Assembly (NCBI GenBank): GCA_015069135.1
Contig: SVJE01000002.1
Coordinates: 1-64,000 of the forward strand
Origin: Oscillospiraceae bacterium
GTDB lineage: Bacteria > Bacillota > Clostridia > UBA1212 > SIG427
Direction: 5' to 3'
DNA length: 64,000 bases
The notes beneath the pieces are model-generated. The model saw nothing but the letters and a program-made list of their open reading frames with translations. It was not told the origin of the DNA and did no database searches. Positions 1 through 8,344 of the stretch are shown one piece after another. The position numbers and the translations under genes were made by a program. How positions within the stretch are numbered: the stretch's first letter is position 1; each line of letters opens with the position of its first letter.

Positions 1-57
1 GAACCTCCGACCCCACGCTTAGGAGGCGTGTGCTCTATCCAACTGAGCTATTGGGAC
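1..57 (-). tRNA. tRNA-Arg(CCT), truncated by window start
   Basis: Read on the minus strand, the 5' acceptor strand GTCCCAA (57-51) is followed by TA, a D-arm with GCTC/GAGC stem and a GG-containing loop, and an anticodon arm with stem CACGC/GCGTG around the loop CTCCTAA. The anticodon is therefore CCT, which reads AGG (Arg). The T-arm begins at the window edge (GGAGGTTC) and the 3' half lies outside. Confidence 0.9.
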
Positions 58-73
58 GTATTAAATTTTTTTG

Positions 74-180
74 TCAGCCCCCGTAGTTATCGGACTCAGC
101 TCCCTCCTAAGGTTTTTCCAAGGTGAACGTTGTAACGCTACCTTAGGAGGGGCTTGTTATATCCATTTAACTATAGAGGC
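74..180 (-). other. tRNA-like remnant with inverted repeat
   Basis: On the minus strand from 180, GCCTCTA is followed by TA and a perfect D-arm (GTTA/TAAC with a GG loop), then by an anticodon-loop-like CTCCTAA identical to that of the neighbouring tRNA-Arg. After that, no anticodon 3' stem or T-arm can be formed. Instead CCTCCTAAGG on one side (103-112 on the plus strand) faces CCTTAGGAGG (141-150), a 10-bp inverted repeat around a 28-nt loop. This could be a decayed tRNA-Arg(CCT) or a hairpin element built from a tRNA 5' half. Confidence 0.4.
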
Positions 181-279
181 TTAAATGCACAGCTGATTAT
201 AGCAGATATAAAAACAAAACACAATGTGAAAAAAGAATTAAAAATTTCGGTAAAAACGGACATTTTACCGTTATTGCTA

Positions 280-308
280 TTGATTCAAAAGGTGTGGTGT
301 TGTAAAAT
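280..308 (+). promoter_or_regulatory. Putative promoter of prs
   Basis: TTGATT (280-285), a 17-nt spacer and TAAAAT (303-308) match a sigma-A promoter about 40 nt upstream of the prs start. Nothing else coding is seen between 181 and 347. Confidence 0.5.
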
Positions 309-347
309 ACATATGTATCTTGAGTATTTTAACTGCGGAGGTTTTTT

Positions 348-1490
348 ATGAGTCTTGAAAGAGCACCTTTCTCATCTACATCATTGCCGGTTGGAAATTT
401 AGGAATTATTGCAATGAAAGGCTGCGAAGATTTAGCACAGCAGGTCGACGCATGGTTGCATGAAGGTCGCGGTGAGCCCGCTGACGCACCATCTTATCTT
501 CTGAAGAGTAGATGTCCACGATTTGGTAACGGTGAAGCAAAATGTATAATCGATGAATCAGTAAGAGGTAAAGATTTATTTATTCTTGTTGATGTTGGCA
601 ACTACAATTGCACATACAACTTTATGGGAAGACAGAACTCCATGTCACCGGACGATCATTTTCAGGATTTAAAGAGAGTTATTTCCGCAGCAGCAGGTAA
701 GGCAAAAAGAATTAATATTATTATGCCGTTTTTATATGGTGGAAGACAGCACAAGAGAACAGGTCGTGAATCTTTGGACTGTGCAGTAGCACTCCACGAA
801 TTGGAAAACTTAAATGTTGAAAATATTATTACTTTTGACGCTCATGACGCAAGAGTACAGAATGCAATTCCTTTTACAGGGTTTGAAAATGTGATGCCTC
901 ATTATCAGTTTGTTAAATCTTTACTTACAGAGGCGCCAGACATTAAGATTGATAAAGAAAATCTTATGATTGTAAGCCCTGATGAAGGTGGTATTCACAG
1001 AAATATTTATTATTCATCTTTGTTTGGTGTGGATCTTGGCGTATTTTACAAGAGAAGAGACTTCAGCCGTGTTGTAAACGGAAGAAATCCTATTATCGCT
1101 CACGAATTTATTGGTGGCGATGTTGAGGGCAAGGATGTAATTGTGGTTGATGATATGCTTTCCTCTGGTGATTCCGTTCTTGATATTGCACAGGAACTTA
1201 AGAGACGTAAAGTGCGTAGATTGTTTGTAGCAGTTACTTATGCATTGTTTACAGAAGGGACAGATGCATTTGCAAAAGCTTATGAAGAAGGTCTTTTTGA
1301 GAAGATTTTTGCAACAAACCTTACATACAGACGTCCCGAGCTTGCAGATGCTCCTTGGTTTGCCGAGGTTGATATGTCTAAATACATTGCAAAGATTGTT
1401 GATAGTCTTAACTATGACGAATCTTTAGGAAATCTTATAGATCCTTCACAGAGAATTACAAATCTTATGGAGAAACATAATAACGGATAA
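348..1490 (+). CDS. prs: Ribose-phosphate pyrophosphokinase (PRPP synthetase)
   Basis: Makes PRPP from ribose 5-phosphate and ATP in the cytosol, the entry metabolite for purine, pyrimidine, histidine and NAD synthesis. The PRPP-binding loop VIVVDDMLSSGDS lies near residue 265. The flexible-loop and catalytic region is seen as MPFLYGGRQHKR (around 125), and FDAHDARVQN (around 160) is the conserved catalytic stretch. At 380 residues it is longer than the usual 310-320, with an extended N-terminus and C-terminus; this long form is one I associate with Clostridia. The ATG at 348 follows GGAGG with 7-nt spacing. It stands alone and is followed by a GC-rich hairpin. PurF and PurC elsewhere in the window use or follow from its product. 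Confidence 0.93.
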   Translation: MSLERAPFSSTSLPVGNLGIIAMKGCEDLAQQVDAWLHEGRGEPADAPSYLLKSRCPRFGNGEAKCIIDESVRGKDLFILVDVGNYNCTYNFMGRQNSMSPDDHFQDLKRVISAAAGKAKRINIIMPFLYGGRQHKRTGRESLDCAVALHELENLNVENIITFDAHDARVQNAIPFTGFENVMPHYQFVKSLLTEAPDIKIDKENLMIVSPDEGGIHRNIYYSSLFGVDLGVFYKRRDFSRVVNGRNPIIAHEFIGGDVEGKDVIVVDDMLSSGDSVLDIAQELKRRKVRRLFVAVTYALFTEGTDAFAKAYEEGLFEKIFATNLTYRRPELADAPWFAEVDMSKYIAKIVDSLNYDESLGNLIDPSQRITNLMEKHNNG

Positions 1491-1518
1491 TTTTTATAAA
1501 TATTTGTATGTTTATCAG

Positions 1519-1547
1519 AGCCCCGGTGCAATTTTGTGCCGGGGTTT
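1519..1547 (+). terminator. Hairpin terminator after prs
   Basis: CCCCGGTGC pairs with its complement GCACAAAATTGCACC-type partner GTGCCGGGG across a short loop directly downstream of prs. The T-tract is weak (TTTAGT), so termination may be inefficient. Confidence 0.6.
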
Positions 1548-1585
1548 AGTGTTGTCGAAAAATTTAAACTACTTATGAAAACTAC

Positions 1586-1610
1586 AAGACAGGGGTCAGA
1601 CCCCCGTCTT
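1586..1610 (+). repeat. Palindromic repeat, copy 1 (forward)
   Basis: Complete 25-bp copy: AAGACAGGGGTC, central A, GACCCCCGTCTT. Intergenic, between prs and the Xre-cupin regulator, 23 nt before that gene's -35 box. The arms differ at one position (A opposite C), which gives the element a direction. Confidence 0.9.
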
Positions 1611-1632
1611 AAAAAAACAACGAAAAAATGTA

Positions 1633-1692
1633 TTGACATACAGACACAATGTGATACAATTACTCTTACACTTGTTTAGTAAATCTAAACAA
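1633..1692 (+). promoter_or_regulatory. Promoter and palindromic operator of the Xre-cupin regulator
   Basis: TTGACA (1633-1638), 16 nt and TACAAT (1655-1660) form the promoter. Just downstream is an exact inverted repeat, TTGTTTAG at 1672-1679 and CTAAACAA at 1685-1692, separated by 5 nt. Its position over the start of the transcript suits repression, most likely autoregulation by the encoded regulator with possible control of potABCD. Confidence 0.65.
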
Positions 1693-1730
1693 AAAGTTTA
1701 TTTTTCCGAAACAGACAGAAAGGGAAAGAA

Positions 1731-2279
1731 ATGACTGGTTTTGCTATTGGTGCAAAAATTAAAGCACTGCGAATAAAAAACGGATTAACCCAAGAAGAAT
1801 TGGCTAATAGAAGCGAACTATCTAAAGGTTTTATTTCTCAGGTGGAAAGTGAACAAACGTCACCATCTATTGCTACACTGGTAGACATATTAGAGTGTCT
1901 TGGTACTAATCTTACGGAGTTTTTTAGTGATGCAACAGAAGAGCGAGTTGTTTTTACTAAAGAGGATTACTTTATTAATGAAACACCTGAGGAAGGCAGA
2001 CTGATAACCTGGTTAATTCCCAACTGTCAGAAGAATGATATGGAGCCGATAATTCTTGAATTGGCACCAGGAGGTGTGTCTCCTAATGATGAGCCCCATG
2101 CAGGTGAAGAGTTTGGATATGTTTTGTCTGGTGCAGTTCAGGTTATTATTGGCAAACATAAGTATAAGGCAAAAAAAGGTGAAAGCTTTTATTTTGCAGC
2201 AGATGAAAATCATTCTATAGCAAACATTGGAAATTCAACAGCAAAAATTTTATGGATTTCGACACCACCAAGCTTTTAA
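1731..2279 (+). CDS. Xre-family regulator with C-terminal cupin domain (PuuR-like)
   Basis: A predicted repressor that senses a small ligand through a cupin. Residues 1-65 are a Xre helix-turn-helix (GLTQEELANRSELSKGFISQVE). Residues 110-180 are a cupin beta-barrel (PHAGEEFGYVLSGAVQVIIG, then YFAADENHSIANIG). At 182 residues the length is usual for this class. In polyamine-linked loci such proteins sit directly upstream of potABCD, as here (54 nt), so putrescine or spermidine is the likely ligand; this is inferred from context. The start at 1731 follows AAAGGGAAAGAA. The upstream dyad at 1672-1692 is its probable operator. A palindromic repeat copy lies between it and potA. Confidence 0.85.
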   Translation: MTGFAIGAKIKALRIKNGLTQEELANRSELSKGFISQVESEQTSPSIATLVDILECLGTNLTEFFSDATEERVVFTKEDYFINETPEEGRLITWLIPNCQKNDMEPIILELAPGGVSPNDEPHAGEEFGYVLSGAVQVIIGKHKYKAKKGESFYFAADENHSIANIGNSTAKILWISTPPSF

Positions 2280-2294
2280 TATAAAAATTTTACC

Positions 2295-2319
2295 AAGACA
2301 GGGGTCAGACCCTCGTCCT
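2295..2319 (+). repeat. Palindromic repeat, copy 2 (forward, one substitution)
   Basis: AAGACAGGGGTC, A, GACCCTCGTCCT in the 54-nt gap between the Xre-cupin regulator and potA. The right arm carries changes from the consensus. It ends 15 nt before the potA start, so a hairpin here would lie in the 5' leader of the potABCD transcript. Confidence 0.85.
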
Positions 2320-2333
2320 ACAAGGAGAAGCAA

Positions 2334-3797
2334 ATGTCAGAACATATTATCGACTTATTAAACATAACAAAGAGTTACGGCGACAATGAAATTATAAAGG
2401 ACATGAGTCTTTACATAAGAAAAAATGAATTTCTTACGTTGTTGGGACCTAGCGGATGTGGGAAAACAACAACATTAAGAATGATAGCCGGTTTTGAAAA
2501 GCCGGACTCAGGTAAAATCCTTTTCCACGGGGAGGATATAGCAAACCTGCCGCCTAATAAAAGAAATGTAAATACTGTTTTCCAGAAGTATTCTCTTTTC
2601 CCTCATATGAATATTTATGACAATATTGCATTTGGTCTCAGAATAAAAAAGATGCCTGAAGAGGAAATTAGACAGAAAGTGACTTGGGCTCTAGAGCTGG
2701 TTGCTCTTAAAGGTTTTGAGAAACGTATGCCTGAGTCTTTAAGTGGTGGTCAGCAACAGAGAATTGCCATTGCAAGAGCTTTGGTTAACGAGCCGGAGGT
2801 ACTTCTCTTGGACGAGCCTTTGGGTGCTTTGGATCTTAAGCTCAGAAAAGAAATGCAACTGGAGCTTAAGGCCATTCAGCAGAAGACAGGTATTACATTT
2901 ATATATGTAACCCATGACCAAGAAGAGGCCCTTACAATGTCTGATACAATTGTGGTTATGAATCAGGGTGTTATCCAGCAGATTGGCACACCTACTGACA
3001 TTTACAACGAACCTGTAAACGCTTTTGTTGCACGTTTTATCGGTGAGAGCAACCTTTTATCAGGTGTTATGCTTAAAGATCGTCTCTGTGAATTTGCCGG
3101 AAAAGAGTTTGTCTGTGTAGATACAGGATTTGACAAAGACGAGGATGTGGATATTGTTATCCGTCCGGAGGATATAAAAATTACAAAGCCGGAAGAGGGT
3201 CAGCTTACAGGTACAGTAATCAACACTATTTTTAAAGGTGTTCACTATGAGATGATAGTGGAAAGTGAAGGCTTTAACTGGAAAGTTCACAGTACACTTG
3301 CTACAGAACCAGGCACAGAAGTTGGAATGAAAGTGGATCCATTTGACATCCAGATTATGCGTATTCCTTTCAATGTTTTAACAGGTTGGGTTAACGAGGA
3401 TAACTTGGTGGAAATCGGTGACGACAAATTCCAGTGTACAGCCCACGGTTTCGAAAAAGACGAAACAGTTTCTGTTTATATTTTACCGCAGGATATTGAA
3501 GTGTATCAGGCGCCTAAAGCTCCGCAAAACAAGAAGGACAAGCACTATCTTGAGGCGTTGGAAGCTTTTGAGGGTAAAATGGAAGAGATGGGTAACACAA
3601 TTACCGGCGAAGTGGAGAACTTCCGCTACAAAGGTGACGACTACGAAATTAATGTAAAGAGCGGGGATTTGGACATCCTGGTGCATACCTATAACAAGGT
3701 GTCCATTGGTGAGAAGGTAACTTTACACATTCCGGCCGGTAAAATAAAAATCAGAAAGAGGGAGGACCCTGCAGATGTTCTGGAACAAGGTGAGTAA
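2334..3797 (+). CDS. potA: Spermidine/putrescine ABC transporter, ATP-binding protein (long form)
   Basis: The ATPase that powers polyamine import. It has Walker [11 protein letters not shown] (near residue 39), the Q-loop, signature LSGGQQQR (near 137), Walker [12 protein letters not shown] and the switch His in VTHDQEEA, all in the first 240 residues. The regulatory C-terminus is unusually long: the protein has 487 residues where about 350-380 is usual. It appears to hold two TOBE-like segments. The first is IRPEDIKI through [12 protein letters not shown], and the second is [10 protein letters not shown] through [12 protein letters not shown]; this looks like an internal duplication. It overlaps potB by 23 nt, which indicates translational coupling. 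Confidence 0.93.
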   Translation: MSEHIIDLLNITKSYGDNEIIKDMSLYIRKNEFLTLLGPSGCGKTTTLRMIAGFEKPDSGKILFHGEDIANLPPNKRNVNTVFQKYSLFPHMNIYDNIAFGLRIKKMPEEEIRQKVTWALELVALKGFEKRMPESLSGGQQQRIAIARALVNEPEVLLLDEPLGALDLKLRKEMQLELKAIQQKTGITFIYVTHDQEEALTMSDTIVVMNQGVIQQIGTPTDIYNEPVNAFVARFIGESNLLSGVMLKDRLCEFAGKEFVCVDTGFDKDEDVDIVIRPEDIKITKPEEGQLTGTVINTIFKGVHYEMIVESEGFNWKVHSTLATEPGTEVGMKVDPFDIQIMRIPFNVLTGWVNEDNLVEIGDDKFQCTAHGFEKDETVSVYILPQDIEVYQAPKAPQNKKDKHYLEALEAFEGKMEEMGNTITGEVENFRYKGDDYEINVKSGDLDILVHTYNKVSIGEKVTLHIPAGKIKIRKREDPADVLEQGE

Positions 3798-4626
3798 AGC
3801 TTTAAAAGCTACGCCTTTGTATGTTTGGGTAATAATGTTTACGGTTTTGCCTCTTTTGATGATATGCTTTTACGCATTTTTTGAGGTAAAATTAACAGGT
3901 ATTGAATTTACTCTGGACTATTTTAAGGCAGCGGTTACAAATTTAGACTATATTAAGACAATGGGACTTTCTTTCAGGCATGCAGCAATAAGCACAGTTG
4001 TTTGTTTGTTGGTAGGTTACCCGGTAGCATATATTTTAACAGGAGTTTCTGAGAGAATCAGGGGACTGGCGGTAGTTATATTTTTACTGCCTATGTGGAT
4101 GAACTTCCTTATCCGTACATATGCAATGAGAGCTTTAATTGAAAAAGGCGGTATTTTAAGCGGTGTGTTTGAGCTTATAGGTATTGAAAATGGTACACTT
4201 ATAGGTACAGACGCGGCTATTGTAATAGGAATGGTGTATAACTTCCTGCCTTTTATGATTCTTCCAATATATAATAGTCTTAATAAACTAGACCACAGGT
4301 TAGTGGAGGCCGCCCAGGATTTAGGCGCAAATGCTTTTACAGTATTTAGAAAAGTTACTCTTCCTTTGTCAGTGCCGGGAATAGTTTCCGGTATTACAAT
4401 GGTATTTATGCCTGCGGTAACAACTTTCGTTATTCCTCAGATGCTTAACAACAAAGTAATGACAATAGGTAGCCTTATTGAGTATAAATTTAAGCAGGAA
4501 GTTTCTGCATCTGCTGTATCAGGCACAGGTGCAGCTCTTTCCATGGTGCTTATGGTTCTGGTAATTATAAGCATGACTTTAGTAAATAAATTTGATAAGG
4601 ACGGAGAGGGAGGTGGCTTCATATGA
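3775..4626 (+). CDS. potB: Spermidine/putrescine ABC transporter permease PotB
   Basis: An inner-membrane permease subunit of 283 residues with six predicted membrane segments. The EAA loop is [20 protein letters not shown] (about residue 180), the contact site for PotA. Its first codons overlap the end of potA, with GGGAGGACC upstream of the ATG. It pairs with PotC to form the channel. Order and overlaps match the standard potABCD operon. Confidence 0.93.
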   Translation: MFWNKVSKALKATPLYVWVIMFTVLPLLMICFYAFFEVKLTGIEFTLDYFKAAVTNLDYIKTMGLSFRHAAISTVVCLLVGYPVAYILTGVSERIRGLAVVIFLLPMWMNFLIRTYAMRALIEKGGILSGVFELIGIENGTLIGTDAAIVIGMVYNFLPFMILPIYNSLNKLDHRLVEAAQDLGANAFTVFRKVTLPLSVPGIVSGITMVFMPAVTTFVIPQMLNNKVMTIGSLIEYKFKQEVSASAVSGTGAALSMVLMVLVIISMTLVNKFDKDGEGGGFI

Positions 4627-5399
4627 TGAAAGCATTGAAACGATTTTATCTGGGCCTGGTACTTCTTTTCCTTTATGCACCTATTGCAGTGCTGATTGTT
4701 TTTTCTTTCAACACAGAGCAAAACCGTTCCCAGATGCAAGGATTTTCTCTAAAATGGTATGTTGAACTTTTTGAGGATGAGATGTTATTAACATCCCTGG
4801 GTAATACCCTGTTGATAGCCGCAATGGCATCGGTGATTGCAACTATTATAGGGACATACGCAGCTCTTATTATCGGTAAAATGAAACCCTTTGCCAAAAC
4901 AACAACCATGAGCATTGTTAATATTCCAATTATAAATGCAGAAATTGTTACAGGTATATCACTGATGATGCTTTTTGTATTCTTATCCATACCTTTGGGA
5001 TTCACAACACTGTTGATAGCTCATGTGGCTTTTAACGTTCCTTATGTGGTTTTGTCAGTAATGCCTAAAATAAGACAACTCAACCGTAGCACCTACGAGG
5101 CTGCTTTGGATTTAGGCGCATCTCATGCTATGGCTTTTAGAAAAGTTGTTTTACCGGATATTATGCCGGGTGTAATTTCAGGACTTTTGTTGTCTTTTAC
5201 CATGTCATTAGATGACTTTATAATCAGTTATTTTACCACAGGCCCCGGATTCCCCACGTTGTCAGTAACTATTAACACCATGACAAAAAAATCCGTGCCT
5301 TTGTCAGTAAATGCTTTGTCCACACTGATGTTTGTGGTGGTTTTTGCAATTATGCTGTTCATAAACTTGCGTAAACCTGCCAAGAAAGGAGATTCCTGA
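4623..5399 (+). CDS. potC: Spermidine/putrescine ABC transporter permease PotC
   Basis: The second permease subunit, 258 residues with six predicted membrane segments and EAA loop EAALDLGASHAMAFRKVVLP (about residue 158). It overlaps potB by 4 nt (ATGA) and shares a TGATG junction with potD. The segment LDDFIISYFTTGPGFPTLSV is characteristic of PotC. An apparent RBS (GGAGG) lies 7-10 nt before the ATG. Confidence 0.93.
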   Translation: MMKALKRFYLGLVLLFLYAPIAVLIVFSFNTEQNRSQMQGFSLKWYVELFEDEMLLTSLGNTLLIAAMASVIATIIGTYAALIIGKMKPFAKTTTMSIVNIPIINAEIVTGISLMMLFVFLSIPLGFTTLLIAHVAFNVPYVVLSVMPKIRQLNRSTYEAALDLGASHAMAFRKVVLPDIMPGVISGLLLSFTMSLDDFIISYFTTGPGFPTLSVTINTMTKKSVPLSVNALSTLMFVVVFAIMLFINLRKPAKKGDS

Positions 5400-6460
5400 T
5401 GGGTAGAGTGTTAAAAAAATCAGTAGCAACGGCTTTGGCTGTTATTATGATTCTGAGTTTATGCACAGGATTAACAGGTTGTGGCGATGGAAGAACAAAA
5501 CTCTATGTGTATAACTGGGGTGAATATATAGACGAGGAGGTTCTGGAGATTTTTGAACAGGAATATCCACAGTACAATGTTATTTATGACACATTTGCCA
5601 CCAACGAGGAAATGTATCAGAAAGTAGCCTCCGGTAGTGTGGCTTACGATGTGCTGATACCTTCTGATTATATGATAGAGAGAATGGTAAAAGAGGACTT
5701 CCTTGTGGAAATTGATACTTCTTCCATGGAAAATTACGGTAAAATAAAATCTTCTCTCTTAGGTACACCATTTGATCCTGAAGAAAAATATTCTGTACCT
5801 TATATGTGGGGTACTTTAGGTATAATATATAACACAAAAATGGTGGATGAAGAAGTGGACAGTTGGTCTGTTTTATGGGATAAAAAGTATGAGGGACAGA
5901 TACTTATGTTGGAGTCTGTTCGTGATACATTGGGCTTTTCATTAAAGAGGTTAGGATATTCTCTTAACACCACATCCGAAAAGGAAATTAATGAAGCCAG
6001 GGACGAGCTTATTAAGGCAAAACCTCTTTTTGCAGACTGGGGAGTGGATACCATAAAAGATCCCATCAAGAATGGTCATTATGCTTTTGGTGTAACATGG
6101 TCCGGCGATGCTATGGAAATTATGAGTGAAAATGAAGATATTGCTTATGTTGTACCTAAAGAAGGTAGCAACTTCTGGATTGATGCCATGGTAATTCCTA
6201 AAACCAGTAAAAACATTGATGGTGCAAAATTATTTATTGATTTTATGTGTCGTACCGATATAGCTCTTATGAATGCGGAAGAAATCGGATACTCGACTCC
6301 TCAGATGGAAGTGCTAGATATTTTGGGAGAGGACTACATAAATGATGAGGTTTATAATCCGCCGGAAGAAATCATAGAAAATTGTGAGGTGTTTGTAGAT
6401 TTAGGAGAACATCTTATAGCCTACAACTCAGCATGGGAAAAAATTCGATTGTTTTCGTAA
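5399..6460 (+). CDS. potD: Spermidine/putrescine-binding lipoprotein PotD
   Basis: The extracytoplasmic solute-binding component. A type II signal peptide ends in lipobox LTGC with the acylated Cys at residue 28, so it is tethered to the outer face of the membrane. The mature part begins with the typical LYVYNWGEYI and includes VMPSDYM-like VLIPSDYMIERM and the ligand-pocket region VTWSGDAMEI. At 353 residues it is full length. The start ATG overlaps the potC stop. It is the last gene of the operon, with a strong terminator following. Confidence 0.93.
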   Translation: MGRVLKKSVATALAVIMILSLCTGLTGCGDGRTKLYVYNWGEYIDEEVLEIFEQEYPQYNVIYDTFATNEEMYQKVASGSVAYDVLIPSDYMIERMVKEDFLVEIDTSSMENYGKIKSSLLGTPFDPEEKYSVPYMWGTLGIIYNTKMVDEEVDSWSVLWDKKYEGQILMLESVRDTLGFSLKRLGYSLNTTSEKEINEARDELIKAKPLFADWGVDTIKDPIKNGHYAFGVTWSGDAMEIMSENEDIAYVVPKEGSNFWIDAMVIPKTSKNIDGAKLFIDFMCRTDIALMNAEEIGYSTPQMEVLDILGEDYINDEVYNPPEEIIENCEVFVDLGEHLIAYNSAWEKIRLFS

Positions 6461-6474
6461 AATTGTTTATGTCT

Positions 6475-6502
6475 AACCGCTGTAGTAAGCAGCGGTTTTT
6501 TC
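6475..6502 (+). terminator. Rho-independent terminator of potABCD
   Basis: AACCGCTG, a 7-nt loop, CAGCGGTT, followed by a T-run (TTTTTTCG). Confidence 0.88.
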
Positions 6503-6513
6503 GTCATTATTCG

Positions 6514-6538
6514 AAGACGGGGGTCAGGTCCCCGTCTT
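6514..6538 (+). repeat. Palindromic repeat, copy 3 (variant centre)
   Basis: AAGACGGGGGTCAGGTCCCCGTC followed by TT. The centre reads GTCAGGTCC instead of GTCAGACCC, the same variant found inside gerAC at 11465. It lies between the potD terminator and the promoter of the next gene. Confidence 0.85.
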
Positions 6539-6547
6539 TACTTTGGT

Positions 6548-6576
6548 TTGCAGTCTAAAGCCTTTTGTGATATAAT
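6548..6576 (+). promoter_or_regulatory. Promoter of the 6.6 kb lipoprotein gene
   Basis: TTGCAG (6548-6553), a 17-nt spacer and a consensus TATAAT (6571-6576). Confidence 0.65.
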
Positions 6577-6626
6577 TTTTTTACTTAGGACATAATTGAT
6601 TAGACGATAAAAAGGAGGAAATTAAA

Positions 6627-7295
6627 GTGTTAATAAAAAAAGTATTACTTGTGTTGTTAGCAACAGCAATTATTGGCTCTTTGTTTTGTGGTTGCGAAGA
6701 AAAATATTCTATTGAAGAACCTTTTGATTTCAGTTCTATAGCCACAAAAGCTCCTCAAGAAGACACAAACGATGTGATAGAAGATGTGGGAAATAATGAA
6801 CAAGAGGCTGTACAGCCTGAAGAGATAGGAAATCCTTTCCTTGAGCAGGCAGAGCAGTATGTTGTGCCTGAAGATGTTGTTGTAAAAATGAAAACAGAAG
6901 TACTTCTTGAAACATACATGAGTTATCCTATGATTGGTATTATATGTTTTGAAGAAAATCCGGTTGAAGCTTATGATATATGGGTAAAAGAAACAGACAA
7001 TTGTATTAAAGAATTGGCCGGTCGTGAAGATACTATAGGTAAAATAATAGAATTGTACACCAGCTTAGTGGCTGCAGAAACAAAGACACATATTTCAGAG
7101 GATAAAGATTACGAAACTGAAAAGAAAATAGACTGGTTAGAATTTTTATTACTTAATGAGAGTATAAAAATACATGCTACCGCAGAGCAGAAGAAAGAAA
7201 TTGTAAAACTGGCAACAACCAGAGACGATAATAATTTTCAAAATGGGTATGCTATTGCAGATTTGTACCCTGATTTGGCAGCAGCATATAAGTAA
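6627..7295 (+). CDS. Lipoprotein of unknown function
   Basis: 222 residues with an N-terminal hydrophobic signal and a lipobox-like FCGC, lipidated Cys around 23. An acidic, low-complexity linker follows (residues 30-75). Then comes a mostly helical domain (about 85-222) without motifs I recognise. The start is a GTG at 6627, supported by AAAGGAGGAA 8 nt upstream. It has its own promoter and stands between potABCD and the tyrosine kinase gene, 69 nt before the latter. No function is proposed beyond a location on the outer face of the membrane. Confidence 0.75.
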   Translation: MLIKKVLLVLLATAIIGSLFCGCEEKYSIEEPFDFSSIATKAPQEDTNDVIEDVGNNEQEAVQPEEIGNPFLEQAEQYVVPEDVVVKMKTEVLLETYMSYPMIGIICFEENPVEAYDIWVKETDNCIKELAGREDTIGKIIELYTSLVAAETKTHISEDKDYETEKKIDWLEFLLLNESIKIHATAEQKKEIVKLATTRDDNNFQNGYAIADLYPDLAAAYK

Positions 7296-7364
7296 GGTTG
7301 ACAAATTGACTAAATACAGATAGACTAAACGTGTTATTTGGCTTTTATTTTACGGAGGAAACAG

Positions 7365-8156
7365 ATGTTTAATGTTGGCAACAAGAAAAAAGGAAGTGTA
7401 GCAACAGCAAAGGTTGGTGGCGAGATGCCTTTCGCTATAAGTGAGGCATACAAGACCGTGCGTACAAATTTGTTGTTTTCTTTGGCTTCTATTGGTAAAA
7501 AGACAGTTGTCGTTTCATCCGCATTGCCACAGGAGGGTAAGAGTGTAACTACAGCTAATTTGGCTATTGCATTAGCACAGACTTCAGCTAAGGTAATGCT
7601 CATTGACGGCGACCTCAGAAGACCTACACAGCATAAACTTTTTGGTGTTGATAATACAAAGGGTTTGTCCAATATGTTGGCAGGTTTTGATTCTGTTGCA
7701 GATTCTGTAAAAAGAAACGTTTATGCTAATCTTGACTTGATTACAGCAGGTGCTTTACCCCCTAATCCATCAGAATTACTTGGCAGCAAGAATATGGAAG
7801 TGTTCCTTCAGAAGACGGAAGAATACTATGATTATATTTTGATCGACAGTCCTCCTATTAACATAGTGACAGATGCGGTAGTTGTTTCAAAAAGAGCTGC
7901 CGGAATTGTGCTTATTGCAAGATCTCAGCAGACAACAATAGATGAATTAAATAGTGCAGTATCATCTGTTAAAGTTGCGGATGGTAATATATTAGGCGTT
8001 GTGGTATCAGATGTGGACAGAAGTGTTAAGGCATCTTATTATGGGCATTCCAAAAATCGCAGATACTATTATTATAATGATTATGGCAAGCCTTACCGAG
8101 AACGAAAACAGAAGGCTGATGTAACTGAAACACAGTCTGGAGATAGTGCTGAATAA
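7365..8156 (+). CDS. CpsD/CapB-type bacterial tyrosine kinase
   Basis: A BY-kinase ATPase that phosphorylates itself on tyrosines and usually controls polysaccharide export. It has a P-loop SALPQEGKSVTTANLA (near residue 48), Walker A' LIDGDLRRPTQHKLFG and Walker B YDYILIDSPP. The C-terminus is a tyrosine cluster (RRYYYYNDYGKPY), the expected autophosphorylation tail. The membrane adaptor (CpsC/Wzc N-terminal) is not adjacent, and no polysaccharide genes surround it. I chose the ATG at 7365, since GGAGG sits 7 nt before it; a TTG at 7338 in frame has no RBS. The family call is strong, the pathway unknown. Confidence 0.87.
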   Translation: MFNVGNKKKGSVATAKVGGEMPFAISEAYKTVRTNLLFSLASIGKKTVVVSSALPQEGKSVTTANLAIALAQTSAKVMLIDGDLRRPTQHKLFGVDNTKGLSNMLAGFDSVADSVKRNVYANLDLITAGALPPNPSELLGSKNMEVFLQKTEEYYDYILIDSPPINIVTDAVVVSKRAAGIVLIARSQQTTIDELNSAVSSVKVADGNILGVVVSDVDRSVKASYYGHSKNRRYYYYNDYGKPYRERKQKADVTETQSGDSAE

Positions 8157-8187
8157 ATATTTTCGGTAAAATTCAGATTATTAAAAA

Positions 8188-8315
8188 CGGTTATAGCAGC
8201 GCAAACACACAATGAAAAAAAGAAATGCTGCAACCGGACATAATGAATAGGATTCTTCCGGGGTCTATTAAATAGCTTTAATGTGGCATTTTAATAGGAA
8301 CCGGAAAATTTTTGT
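8188..8315 (+). promoter_or_regulatory. Riboswitch-like leader of mgtE with alternative hairpins
   Basis: Upstream of mgtE the RNA can form CGGTT/AACCG (8188-8192 with 8232-8236) enclosing GCAGC/GCTGC (8196-8200 with 8227-8231). The AACCGGA segment can instead pair with TCCGG at 8257-8261. A third hairpin uses that same TTCCGG (8256-8261) with CCGGAA (8301-8306), reinforced by CTATTAAA/TTTAATAG, and is followed by AATTTTTG. Mutually exclusive pairings ending in a terminator-like hairpin are the layout of a transcriptional riboswitch. I do not recognise the M-box or another known class, so a Mg2+ response is only inferred from mgtE. Confidence 0.5.
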
Positions 8316-8344
8316 AAAAAATTAGCAGGAAGGCGGGTGAAAAG

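Noticed and set aside
154..351. 65-codon open frame before prs
   Set aside because: It overlaps the tRNA-like remnant and the prs promoter, has no RBS and encodes no recognisable protein.
8188..8344. M-box (ykoK) riboswitch
   Set aside because: I could not find the conserved M-box core words, so only a riboswitch-like leader is reported.
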